This document shows, piece by piece, positions 44,691 to 56,733 of a stretch of DNA of 64,000 nt (within the stretch, counting starts at the first letter, position 1; every line of letters begins with the position of its first letter). The notes under the pieces were generated by a model. It had not been told where the DNA came from. It saw only the letters and a list, made by a program, of their open reading frames with translations, and ran no database searches. The position numbers were made by a program, and so were the translations under genes. Source of the stretch: Begonia masoniana (lineage: Eukaryota; Streptophyta; Magnoliopsida; Cucurbitales; Begoniaceae); contig CM039506.1 of assembly GCA_022432975.1 (NCBI GenBank), positions 16,814,121 through 16,878,120 of the forward strand, given 5' to 3'.

Positions 44691-45330
44691 TAGTAGGTGT
44701 TAAGGAAGGCTGATCAGTAAAATGATGAAAGCTATGATGCATTCAACTCTACCTACTACTGGGAGTTCTAAACTTGAATCAAGGTGGTGATTCTATTGTT
44801 GCCACGTGGAGTTTACGTTATTTAATAGTTGGTTAATATCTAGGTATTTAGATATGAAAACTGTTAGAGCGTTTATAACTTTGGATTGGTGATTGTAAAT
44901 GTGAACATCGAGATTATTTGTAATTTTGGTACGTCAATGAAATTAATTGGGATTCGTTTTCTTGATTTAGAAAAGTGAGAGAGACTCTTCGTAAGACCCT
45001 GTTGAAGCTCGAGAACTTTTTAGTTTTTTCAGGAATTTTGAGCCCTACATGATAAGTCAGACCCCCTTTTCAGTTTTGATATCTATTTGGGTTTTTTACT
45101 CACAAATTCTGCTTAGATCAAGAATTCCAAAATCCGAAGGAAATCAGTCAACAAACGAGTTTTGTGTGTGGGTGATCAGAGAGATTTCAAGATAAGTTCA
45201 ACGTGTCTTGATTCTTAGCAGAATTTTAGAAGAAACTTAGGTTTGGATTATGATTTTACATTGGTGGTTAAAATCTTGACATCTTTCCACAAAGCGATGA
45301 AACTGAAGTTTAGAATTGATTTTGAGCTCA

Positions 45331-45472
45331 ACTACAGGTTAATTGATCTTGCTGAATCATGTCTCTGCGCAACAACTTAATCTCTAATAATAATCATCAC
45401 CTTCCAACCTACCTTTCTCATTTTGTCTTTTTAATTCCAATAAGTCTCTCAAACGAAGTCTTTACTTATTAC
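45331..45472 (+). repeat. Direct repeat, copy 1
   Basis: It shares ACAACTTAATCTCTAATAAT and AAGTCTCTCAAACGAAGTC with 45584-45724, with a handful of mismatches. Confidence 0.85.
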
Positions 45473-45583
45473 ATTAGAGAACTAATATGAAATTGTACCT
45501 TTTTTTTTTTGCATTTCTGCGTGTTTTTCTAAAAATGTCGACAAATGTACCACAACTATATTTAGTTGTCTCATCTGCTTAGC

Positions 45584-45724
45584 TCAACTACATGTTAATT
45601 GAGCTTGCTGAATCATGTCTTTACGCAACAACTTAATCTCTAATAATAATCATCGCCTTCCAACCTACCTTTCTCATTTTGTCTTTTTAATTCCAATAAG
45701 TCTCTCAAACGAAGTCTTTACTAG
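45584..45724 (+). repeat. Direct repeat, copy 2
   Basis: Second copy of 45331-45472, offset by ~253 bases. Confidence 0.85.
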
Positions 45725-47012
45725 GGGTGATCGTGGTCCGATTCAGTTCGATTTTTAAAGATATTAGGACTTGACCACTAAATTCGGTTTTCAAATTTTT
45801 GCACCAATAAGGCAAATTTTTTTCCCATAACGGAACCAGAAATCTGATCTCGGTTCTGGTCCTCCCACTTTTGTTCAAAAAAATTTTAACCATAGTTTGG
45901 TTCTGGTTTTCAATTTCCAACAAAATATCACATAATCTATAAAAAAAAATTGGCATCCCATTACAAGTTGTTTCCCAAAACAAACAATCCACAATCTAAG
46001 GTTCATCGATTTCAAAACAATTTTCTATGAAAACAAACACCACATCGAAGCTGTTAACATTACCCACAATCACATTGCAGAGCAGAGCAAAAAAAAAAAA
46101 AAAATTACAAAAATACTGAGAACTACAAAAAGAAAACTAACAATTGCAGACTGTAGAGCAACCAAACTATTGGCTCTAACCTCGCAAATCTGCTGGGTTT
46201 CTTCGTAAAAAACAAAATAAAGTTTCAGACTTTCGAGAAACTACCACAGTAGACAGTCAGAAAGAAAATAACCAAACCTATGGTTTGAATCTACAGTCCG
46301 ACTCCGAGAGGCAACAGACAGCAGCGACTTCGGCGAGAGGCAATGATTACTCTAAATTTAGAGTTATTTATACTATTTTTATGTAATTTAACTTGTATAA
46401 TTTGAGTGAATTTTAGAAGAAATTAGGAGAATTTACTATAATTGCTACATGATCAGCCCCGTGATTAAATTTCATATATTTCATGCATATTTTCTATTAA
46501 AACCAGATTTTCAACATTAATTCGAATTTTATATTTTGAATGCAGAATTATTAGCGGAAAAATTCAAAAATTGGATATCGGTATTGTAGGATTGTATTTG
46601 TCTAAGAGGGGGGATGAATTAGACTTTTTAAATTTAATTTGTTAATCTAATCAATTTCTCTCTTAAGTTCAACTGATAAAAAAACTGCAAATAAACAAAC
46701 AATAAAAGTGAGAGAGAAAGAAATTGACACCACAGTTTTTAACGTGGTTCGGCTAAGCTTGCCTACGTTCACGCTTCAAGGCTCCCCCTTGAAGATTCTT
46801 TCCTTCTCCTCACGAGAAAACCAGATCGAACTTCCCTGGTGTCGATCTACTGCCTTTACACTTTGATTGAACTTCACGGGCGTCAATCCCAGCCTTTACA
46901 CTTTGATTGAACTTCACGGGCGTCAATCACAGCCTTTACACTTTTACAGTATGAATACAAAAAATACACGGATACAATCTCTCAACAGATAAAACTCAAG
47001 TTAAAGTATAGA

Positions 47013-47017
47013 GAGAT
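47013..47017. repeat. Target-site duplication of the 47018-59186 gypsy, left
   Basis: GAGAT, matching 59187-59191. Confidence 0.9.
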
Positions 47018-47250
47018 TGTAACGACCCTAACACTGTACCCATTTTTCCGTACTTTTTTTTTATCTCTATACTTTAAATAAACTCTATGCGGAATTTAAA
47101 CCGAAATCGGAATAGAAGTCGGAATAAAAATCTAGTTTTTAAATCACTTAAAACAAAACACAAACTAATTAAATAAATCTTAAAATCAATTAAAACAATT
47201 AAAACTAGAGGGAGGACAAAACTGTAAAATCAGTCAACCAACAGAAGGGA

Positions 47251-47463
47251 CGATCGATCTCCAACATTTGGAGATCGATCGCAGATGCACCAAACAAGCA
47301 AGGCGATCAGTCGCCCCTGTGTGCCAGTGATCGAACGCTGCATCAAAAGCAGGGAGGGGCGATTGGTCGCCCCTCACACCCGCGCCCAGTCGCTTCACTC
47401 CACTTCTTCTTTCTCTTTAATTTAACATACAATGCTCTCTGGAATCCGAAATTCCAGAGAGCA
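47251..47463. repeat. Cluster of three hairpins in the gypsy LTR
   Basis: Hairpin 1: CGATCGATCTCCAA / TTGGAGATCGATCG, 3-base loop. Hairpin 2: GAGGGGCGA / TCGCCCCTC, 4-base loop (47354-47375). Hairpin 3: TGCTCTCTGGAAT / ATTCCAGAGAGCA, 5-base loop (47433-47463). Arms are perfect. The 5' LTR carries the same set from 56966, with one altered base in the third. Confidence 0.9.
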
Positions 47464-47611
47464 AAACACAAGTTTCTTTCACTAACCCTGCACATCACAC
47501 CTCATAAATTATCACCCAACTTAACAGCTTAAACACTCATCAACTTTCGTAAAAACGAACTGCGTGGATACGTTTAAAACTATGTTTTTCCTCCTGTTTT
47601 TAAAATATCCA

Positions 47612-50179
47612 TGTAATATCCGGCTTGTACGGATTTTTGGATTTAATATATTATATTGATATATTATATTATTAGATGGCATTTTTGTAAATATGTCAAA
47701 TAAGGTCCATTTCACGAAAAGAAAGTGTCATTATGACCCTAACGAATAATAAGAATTTTAAGGAAATTATGAGAATTTTCGGAGTTTAAACGTTATATTC
47801 CGAGTAATTACGTCTTTCGTAAAGTAATTGACGTTTTAGTAAAAATAGTAAACGAGGTCCGAATGACAAACAGACAGTTTTGAATAAACCCTATCGGTGA
47901 ATTGGACTTATTGGTGAAGTATGAAAGTTTGGGAAAATCAAATCGATAGACGATTAATGAAACGAAAGACGAAACAAGTACTAAGGGCAAAAATGTAATT
48001 TATTAAATTAAATTATAAATAACAAAAACTAAAACCTAAAAATCTAATATTCATCACATTTTCATTTCACCTCTACCGCGCCAAAACCAGAGAAGGAGAA
48101 GACCTCTGCCTGCGATGAAATCCGGCGATCCGACCTCCGTTTCTCCTCCGTTTCTCCTCCGTCCTTCGCGTTTCTTCCTCCTCTCGCTACCCTAGGTATG
48201 TGTCTATAATCTTAGAGCCTTTATTTCAAGCTTTACGATGTTTTAGAAAGTTAGGGTTTCGATTTAAATCCTTTAAAAATGCGAATTAGGGCTCGTAATT
48301 AATAGGTTAGCCGTGATTAGGTATATATTGAACGTATTGGACGTTATGGGACGAAGTTAAATCAATTTGTGAAAATGTTATAAATTGGTTAATTTTCGGG
48401 TTTTAGGGCAAAACTCGTTAATTTGGATTACGGACTATCGAGCATTAAATGTTGGTTTCTATACTTCGATTAGTTAAGTTAAGATTTTAGGAAAATTCTT
48501 TAGTTAAGGTTTTGTTAAATTGGACGTTTAGGAGTTTAAACTAATTTTAACGAAAACTGTTGTAAATTGGCTTAGGTGAACAAAGCTCCCTGACGGCTCT
48601 CGATTTGCTAAGGACTTCAGGTAAGTCTTTCGTGACCTGTTTGGCCGATTGGCCTACACCATAGGATCTTTTGTTGTTCGAGGAAATTGGAGAATTGTTT
48701 GTTTAAATGCTTTGGTTGGGTAGTTAGGATTGGTTCTTTTGTAGGTTATGCCTGAGTGTCTTGATGGTACGTATGATGATTGATATGTTATGTTTATATC
48801 TGTTCATGCATCATAGTTTTAAAAACGTCATGAAAATGAATTTGAGCATAGTTTTCATGAAAAAGAAATGCACGTAAAGGCAAGTAAAGTATCGCATTGT
48901 AAACACCCTCTGTATGTGGTTATCGGGGTGAGGTTCAGACCCGGCGTTCTGTGGTGAGCGGGGTTTCCTCCCTTCAGATGGTGTGGGCTGTCTAAACCGC
49001 TTGACGGGCCCTAACCATCTGCCGAGTGAATAGACTTCGGTAACCAAAAGAATGTCACGGTGAGGAATGAATGAATGAATAATGAATGAATGAATGAAAT
49101 GCATGAGAGACGGTTTTATGCAAATGGCACATACATGTTCATGCATTGCATTCACGTAGACATTACTGAGCCTTAAGCTCACGACTTATGTTTATGGTGT
49201 AAGGGTGACCTCTACACAGTGAGGATGAGATCCCTCCACCCGAGGCGTAAACTGTTGATGGATGATGGCCGTGGGAGTGCGCTGAGCAGAGGCGCGTTTG
49301 ACCGTGGTGGTGTATGTAAAGGTGTGGGGGTTCTTCGTGATATTTTGGATTGATGATGAACTGTATAGAACATATTTAGGTTGTTTGGATCTGGATCGGG
49401 GTTAGATAACGTTTTGGTAATTGTATGTAAAACGCTTTGGTTTAAATGTTAAGTTAAATGAAAATGTTTTGAAATGTTGTTTGTAGGTTGTTACGGATAG
49501 CTCGGTTTTTAGAGCTATCCACGCAGTTGGACTCCGCAAAGTCTGACCCGAGTCGATTGAGTTTAGGATACAGTTAAATTGGATTTAAGTAGATTTTAGT
49601 GGTGAGTCATGGTGACTGTTGGTTGTTGGTTTAATGAACGTTGGTTGTTGGTTTAATGAATGAAGAGGTTTTGCTCTCTGGAAATCAGATTCCAGAGAGC
49701 AAATTTGATGAATTAAGTCGAGGAGTAAAAAGTGAAGTGTTAAAGTTTTGAAGTCTGAAAGAGAAGGAATCGCTGCATGCTTGCAGCGATCGGATTGCTG
49801 CCATAGCTAGCAGCGATCGATCTCTGCTCTGCAGCAGAGATCGATCGCCCCTGCTATAATGCATGGCAGCGATCGATCTCTGCTGCAGAGCAGAGATCGG
49901 TCGCCGCCTCCATTTTGAGGGCAGAGTTCCGATTCTGCCCTCCCACTTCCTTAAATTGTTTTAAAGTTTTCTTTTAAATGTTTTTAAGTTTTAATTATTT
50001 ATTAAAGGTTTGTTTTAAATGCTTTGAGGTTCAGTTTTAAATTCTGATTTCAGTTTTGATTTCAACTACAGTTTAATTTCCGCGTAAGGTTTTAATTAAA
50101 GTAGAGGAAAGAAATAAGTACAAAAATGAAAATGAAAAATTTATTACGGAAATATGGGTACGGATTTAGGGGTGTGACA
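47612..50179 (+). mobile_element. Solo LTR of a related gypsy family, opposite orientation
   Basis: It starts TGTAATATCCGGCTTG and ends GGGTGTGACA. Read on +, its start matches the start of the surrounding gypsy LTR read on -, so it is a related family inserted in reverse. It is flanked by ATCCA and GTCCA, a 5-bp duplication with one change. The uninterrupted 5' LTR shows the empty site at about 57326. No internal sequence. It carries hairpins at 49670-49703, 49770-49789, 49813-49848 and 49869-49904 and an AATG microsatellite near 49066-49100. Confidence 0.87.
49770..49904. repeat. Three consecutive palindromes built on CGATCGATC
   Basis: 49770-49789: TCGCTGCA / TGCAGCGA. 49813-49848: GCGATCGATCTCTGCT / AGCAGAGATCGATCGC, 4-base loop, perfect. 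49869-49904: the same arms with one mismatch. Confidence 0.92.
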
Positions 50180-52041
50180 GTCCAAACAGTTCATAAAATC
50201 AAGTTTCCGAAACGTTTAAAACATGTAAACATAAACCTATCAACTACCAGTTCTCAAACATCCTAAAATGTTCTATACAACCATCAGCCCAAAACATCCC
50301 AAAAAACCCCAAAACCTATACATACATCCCCACGGGTCAGGTAAGCGTCGACTGCGCAAGCACACCACCGCAACCATCCTCCGTCAACTGGATCACTCCT
50401 CAGGTGGAGGGATCTCATCCTCACCTGTTTCCTCGTAGTCACCTACACCATACAGACACCTATGAGATAAAAATCTCAGCAAGCTCTACGTAAATGTACA
50501 TGCATGCTATGCATATGAGTTCAGAAATCATGTAGCATTTTCTTTATCTTTACTCTGTGGGTGTCACCGAGATCTCAGCCTCCTAACCAGAGAGAGCACA
50601 TCCTGCGGTCGGACTACTCTTTCCAGCTAGACCGGGGGGGGGGGGGGGTGGTACACGCTTACAACACGTACAGCCGTGCCTGAGCCCCATCTCGCATGAC
50701 CTGTAACTGTATAACTGTATGAGTATGCAATAGATGTGGTATTGTGACAGACCCGTAGTCGATCTACACAATAGATCAATAGCCCCTCTCCAGGCCACAT
50801 CGCTATTCTCTTTAAAACATCGTGCAGAAATTCATTTTCTATGTTCATTTAAAACACGTGATGCATGAACAGTTCATATTAACGTAAACAAGCAACATGT
50901 GTACCATCAAGACTATAAAGGAAATAACCTACAAAACGATTAAACCTAACTACCAATCCAAAGCAATTAAACAAGCACGTCACTAAAATTCCTCGAGACG
51001 ACCTCGACATACGGTGTAGGCCAATCGGCCAAAGAAGATCACGAGAACTTACCTCGTATGCAAACCAGCTCAAACTCCGTCCACGAGCGTTGTTTGTCTA
51101 AGGCAAAACACAACGGTCGATGTTAAAACAATTTAAGCTTCTAAACGTCCAAATTAACAAAACCTTAACTAAAGAATTTCCTAAAACTTCTAACTTAATT
51201 ATTCGAAGCATATCGATGAACAATTACGATTGATACCTCGAAACTACAATTTACGAGTATTTCCCTAAAACCCGAAAATTCTCAAATTTTAACATTCGTC
51301 CTAAATCAATTAAATTCGTCAAATAACGTTCAATACATTCACTATATCCTTAATTACGGCGAACCTATCAATTTCGGACTATAAATCGCGATTTTAAAAC
51401 GAAACCTAAACGAAACCCTAATTGTTTAAACTCTGTAAAAATCGAAATAAATGCTCTAAGATCATAGATCCATACCTAGAGCGTCGATTGGAGGAGAAAA
51501 CGCGAAGAGCGGAAGACGAACGGAAGAAAAACGGAGGTCGGAAGTTGATAAACCCTCGCGGGCAGAGAGGAGGCCGAGAGGAAAATCGAAACAGAGAGCT
51601 GCTGGCGTGAAATGGTGAAGGAGGAAGAGAAAAAGGTTTTTAAAAATTAAAATTGACTTGAAAAATTACCGTTTTGCCCTTCCATAGTTTTTATATTTGT
51701 TTCGTCGCTTGTTTCGTTAATTAACTAGCTATTCGATTCCGCCAAATATCCTTATTTCACCCATAAGTCCAACTTATTATTTGAGATTTATTAAAACTGT
51801 CCGTTCACAAATCGGACCTCGTTTACTATTTTTACTAAAACGTCCTTTACATTTCGAGAAACGTAATTACTTGGAATATAGCGTTATTACTCCGAAAAAT
51901 CCCGTAAATTCCCTAAAATTCCTATTAATCGTTAGGATTCTAATGATGCTTTCTTTTCGTAAAAACAGATTTGATTTGACATATTTACAAAAATACCAAT
52001 ATATATTATAATATAAAATCCCGTACAAGCCGGATATTACA

Positions 52042-52054
52042 TTCCACCCACCTT
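52042..52054 (-). other. Gypsy polypurine tract
   Basis: Minus-strand AAGGTGGGTGGAA directly before the 3' LTR. Confidence 0.75.
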
Positions 52055-52081
52055 ATTTAGAATTTTGTCCACAAAATTAAA

Positions 52082-55000
52082 TCATACAAACAAATCAGGA
52101 TATTTAGTCATCATATCCTGTTGTCGCTCCCACGTAGCTTCCTCCACCTCGTGGTTGCGCCATAAAACTTTGACCAGCGGAATCTCCTTGTTGCGCAATA
52201 CCTTGATGAAAGACTCCAGAATGCGTACGGGCCTCTCCTCGTAAGTCAAGGTAGGCTGTACCTCAATCTCTCTAGCCTCGACGATATGCGATGGATCGCG
52301 TAGGCACTTCCGAAGCATAGATACATGGAATACGTCGTGGATACCCTCCATAAAAGCCGGAAGCTCTAATCTGTACGCCATCTTCCCGATCCTCTTCAGA
52401 ATAGGAAAGGGCCCCACATAACGAGGGTTTAATTTGCCCCTCCTTCAAAATCTCGCAACGCCTTTAAACGGAGAAACTTTAAGATAAACCTCATCACCTT
52501 CTTCAAACTCTAGCTCTCTCCGTCTCGTGTCTGCATAGCTCTTCTGCCTGCTCTGAGCTACCTGAATACGCTGTCGGATAATGGCAATCTTCTCTGCCGT
52601 TTGCTGTAGAATCTCTGGACCAACGATGCTGGCCTCGCCAACCTCGTCCCAATATAGCGGAGACCTACACTTGCGACCATACAGCGCCTCGAACGGAGCC
52701 ATGCCGATTGTAGCCTGGAAGTTGTTGTTGTACGAGAACTCAATCAGAGGCAAATATCGGCTCCACGAGCCCTGAAACTCCAGCACACAAGCTCTGAGCA
52801 TATCCTCAAGAATCTGATTCGTCCTCTCTGTTTGACCATCAGTCTGAGGATGAAATGCCGTGTTGAAATTAAGCTGAGTCCTCATAGCTTTGTGCAGGCT
52901 CTTCCAGAACTTTGAAGTAAATCTCGGATCACGATCTGAAACAATAGCAACTGGCACCCCATGCAGTCTAACAATCTCCTGCACATAAAGCTCGGCGAGC
53001 TGATCCATAGAAGATGCCATCCTCACAGATAAGAAGTGGGCCGAGTTTGTCAATCGGTCTACGATCACCCAAACACCATGATGGCCCTTCGTCGTCCTCG
53101 GGAGCCCCACAATAAAATCCATGGAGATCTGCTCCCACTTCCACTCCGGAATCGGCAGTGGCAATAATGTTCCGGCCGGTCTCTGGTGCTCTGCCTTTAC
53201 CTGTTGACAGACTAAACAGGTTTCAACGTACTTGGCGACCTCTCTCTTCATATTCGGCCACCAGAAGTGTTGCTTTAAATCCCGGTACATCTTAGTACTT
53301 CCCGGGTGCACAAAATATGCCGAAGAATGTGCCTCAGCCAATATCTCCTTCTTCAGATCCCCGTCGTTAGGCACGTACCACCTATGCCTGAACTTCAGAA
53401 TACCATTATCTGATTAGTGGAAATCCGACGAGTCACCCAACGTCATACTCGATCGAAGCTCCTCACACTCCGTATCATTCTGCTGAGCTTCGCGTATCCT
53501 ATCTAGAATAGTCGGCCTGAGAGAAATGTTAGTGAGCATACTGGACAACTCTGCCACTATCTCCACATCGAACCTCTCGATCTCAGACCGCAGCGTAACT
53601 GATATCGCTGCTAGTGAAGGCTGACTTGTAGAAGGCACTCTACTCAAGGCATCAGCGACCTTGTTCGCCTTTCCTAGATGGTACTTTATTTCAAACTCAT
53701 AGTCTTTGACGAACTCGAGCCATCTTCTTTGTTGCATATTAAGCTCCTTCTGTGTAAATAAGTACTTCACACTTTTGTGGTCTGAAAATATCTCGCACAG
53801 CTGCCCATATAAATAATGTCTCCATATCTTCAGTGCGAAGATCACAGCTGCTAACTCAAGGTCGTGCGTAGGGTAATTCTACTTGTACGACTTCAGCTGC
53901 CGAGAAGCGTATGCAATAACTCTCCCCTCCTGCATCAATACACAACCGAGTCCAACTCCAGACGCATCACAATAAATACTAAACTTGTCACCTTCAACAG
54001 GTAGCGCCAATACTGGAGCGGTGGTCAATCTCTGCTTTAACTCCATAAAACTGTCGTCACAAGCAGCCGACCATATAAATCTCTCGTTCTTCCGAGTCAA
54101 TCGTGAAAGAGAAAGTGCGATCTTCGAAAATCCCTCTATAAACTTCTGGTAATACCCGGCTAATCCGAGAAATCCACGCACCTCTCGTACGTTCTTCGGC
54201 TGTGGCCAATCTCTGACCGCTTGAATTTTGCTCGGATCCACAAAAACTCCTTCTTCTGATATAATGTGGCCAAGAAAACTGACTCGATCCAACCAGAACT
54301 CGCACTTAGAGAACTTTGGAAACAACTGGTGCTGGCATAGAATCCTCAGGACTATTCTCAAGTGCTCCTCGTGTTCTTCCTTCGTCTTAGAGTAAATCAG
54401 GATATCGTCGATGAAAACCACCACGAACTTGTCCAGATACTCCTTGAAGACACGGTTCATCAAATCCATAAACGCTGCAGGGGCATTAGTAAGTCCAAAA
54501 GACATGACAAGGAACTCGTAATGCCCATACCTCGTTCGGAATGCCGTTTTCGGTATATCATCCTTCCGGACCTTCAACTGATTGTAACCCAAGCGTAGAT
54601 CAATCATCGAGAATACTCGGGCACCTTGTAGCTGATCAAATAAATCATCAATCCCAGGCAGTGGATACTTATTCTTCACTGTAAGCTTATTCAACTCTCT
54701 GTAATCGATGCACATCCTGAGGGTCCCGTCTTTCTTCTTGACAAACAAAACGGATGTACCCCAAGGTGAAACACTGGGTCGGATAAAACCTTTCTCTAAC
54801 AACTCGTCAAGCTGAGTCCTCAGCTCTCTCAACTCGGCTGGTGCCAACCGATATAGGTTTTTAAACCTTGGCGCGGTATTTGGATAAACATCAATAGTAA
54901 ATTCAATCTCCCGGTCTGGCGGTAACCCGGGAAGATCATCGAGGAATATACCAGAGAACTCTCTGACTATAGGAATGTCGCTCGGCTTCACTCCGCTGAG

Positions 55001-56566
55001 CAACTGAATATCAAATACTGAGGCCAAGTAAATAGAGCACGCACCTTTAAACTGCTCGTTGACCTTCATAGAATAAGAAATAGGCGAGCTACTCAATCTG
55101 TTCATCGCCTGATAAGAAAACTTGGCTTTACCCGGGGGTCGGAAGGTCACAATCCCGGATCGACAATCGATGGTGGCGAAGTGCTGTGATAGCCAATCCA
55201 TCCCTAAGATAAGATCATAGTGCTCGATGCCCATAACAATAAGGCGAGCATAGAGGGTACTGTCCCCAATCGAGATAATATTGCCCTGGACAACATGACC
55301 TGACTGCATACGCTCTCCTGAAGGTAGCATCACACTATATTCGCATTCTGCTAACTCAGGCGCAAGCTTCAATCTAGACACATAAGCAGTGGAAACAAAA
55401 GAGTGCGTAGCCCCTGTGTCTAACAAAGAAAATACAGCTACGCCCGTAACCAATATAGTACCTGCTATCACGGAGGGATGAGCCTCGTCGTCGACATCAC
55501 CAGGCTCTATAAATGCGAAGATCCTCGGCATAATCCTCCTCTGATCACTGCCTGACTGATCTCGGCCGGGCTTCGGATAATCTCTGACGAAATGGCCCGC
55601 GTCTCCACAACGATAGCACACATTCATGCTCACTCTGCACTGGCCACTGTGCTCCCTCTGACACTTAGGGCAAATAAGTATCTGAGAGGCTCCTTGTACT
55701 TGCTTCGCTTTGCCTCGATCGTTGCCTCCTTCTAAAGGCCTCTTAACTCCCCTCTGTTGTTGTTGCTGAGGCTGCGCTCTCGGTTGCCAGCCCTTGCCCC
55801 TGATCTGAGGGTGAATCTCACGAAAGAAGCCCTTGGCTGGCTCCCTCGGCATGCCAGAACTCTGATCAACTGCCTCAATATCAAGAGCCCTGGCCACAAT
55901 CTCGTCATATGATACATTCCATACTCCAGATATAGTAAGACGCATCCGGAACTCCTGACTAAGTCCCTATAAAAATCGACGTACCTTGTCCTTGTTAACG
56001 CTGACCTGACGTGGCACGAATCGAGAAAGGGCTTCGAACTTCCTCACATACTCGGCAATAGAACCAACCAGCCGCAACTGCATAAACTCAACCATCTTCG
56101 CCTCTCGTACGGTATGGCTGAAATATTTGTCATAAAACAGCTCTCTGAATCTCTCCCATCCCATAATCGTCACATCGGTGGTCGTCTTGATGGAATCCCA
56201 CCAAAATCGGGCGTCCAGTGCCAAATGGTAGGTCACTAATGCAACCTTCTCTCCGTCCTCAATGCTAGCATAGGCCAGCATGTCCTCCATGGTGCGAATC
56301 CACTCCTTGGCTAAAGAGGGATCCGTGGACTGTCCGTTAAATATAGGGGGCTGGAGCTTCTGAAATCTCTCCATCCCACGATTACCCGGAATGGCTGTCT
56401 CTCGAGCTCTAATGCCCTCACGGTCTATAAGAGTACCCAGCTGTTGAGACTGTCTCTCCATCTGCTGAGCCTGTCGCTCCATATGCTGGGATTGCTGGGC
56501 AATAAAATCCTTGAGGGTGTCGATCGTATCATCTCGGTCGTCTCGGTCATTTCCTCAACGCACCAT
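52082..56566 (-). pseudogene. Gypsy Gag-Pol polyprotein with five in-frame stops
   Basis: One continuous frame of 1,495 codons from ATG 56566 to the stop at 52082, with no frameshift. Stops: TGA 56557-56555 (codon 4), TAG 55969-55967 in gag, TAG 53881-53879 in RNase H, TAA 53416-53414 before integrase, TGA 52447-52445 before the chromodomain. Domains: Gag core (PPIFNGQSTDPSLAKEWIRT, DARFWWDSIK); CCHC knuckle [14 protein letters not shown], whose last Cys is Tyr; protease [23 protein letters not shown]; RNase [11 protein letters not shown] and [12 protein letters not shown]; integrase [14 protein letters not shown] with MDFIVGLP, SDRDPRF and TDGQTERT; chromodomain EEATWERQQDMMTKYPDLF. It is non-coding as it stands. 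The length matches the intact relative (1,493 codons). Confidence 0.93.
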
Positions 56567-56716
56567 TTTTATAAATAACTCCTATAAAAGTTAAACAAAT
56601 ACTCTATAAAAAAATGAAATCAAATAAAGCTATAAACATACTTACAGTTGATGAAGAATGTCCGCGTAGTGGCTGTGCAGTCGAGCAGTCTACAGAACCG
56701 ATTTTAAAACCCGGGG

Positions 56717-56728
56717 GCTCTGATACCA
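56717..56728 (-). other. Gypsy primer-binding site
   Basis: Minus-strand TGGTATCAGAGC, five bases from the 5' LTR. Confidence 0.88.
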
Positions 56729-56733
56729 TAAAT

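Larger units (their letters stand above)
44691..46584. other. AT-rich stretch with a direct repeat, no gene
   Basis: It contains a ~142-bp direct repeat (45331-45472 and 45584-45724). From 45725 onward the wording GGGGTGATCGTGGTCCGATTC and GGTTCTGG recalls hAT-type terminal sequences, but I found no matching end. Confidence 0.4.
47018..52041 (-). repeat. Gypsy 3' LTR, enlarged by an inserted solo LTR
   Basis: Removing 47612-50179 and one 5-bp duplication leaves about 2,451 bp, against 2,453 bp for the 5' LTR. It contains three strong hairpins at 47251-47281, 47354-47375 and 47433-47463 and a run of 14 or more G near 50636. Confidence 0.9.

Noticed and set aside
45725..46380. Possible hAT-like terminal sequence GGGGTGATCGTGGTCC
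   Set aside because: No matching inverted end or 8-bp duplication found.
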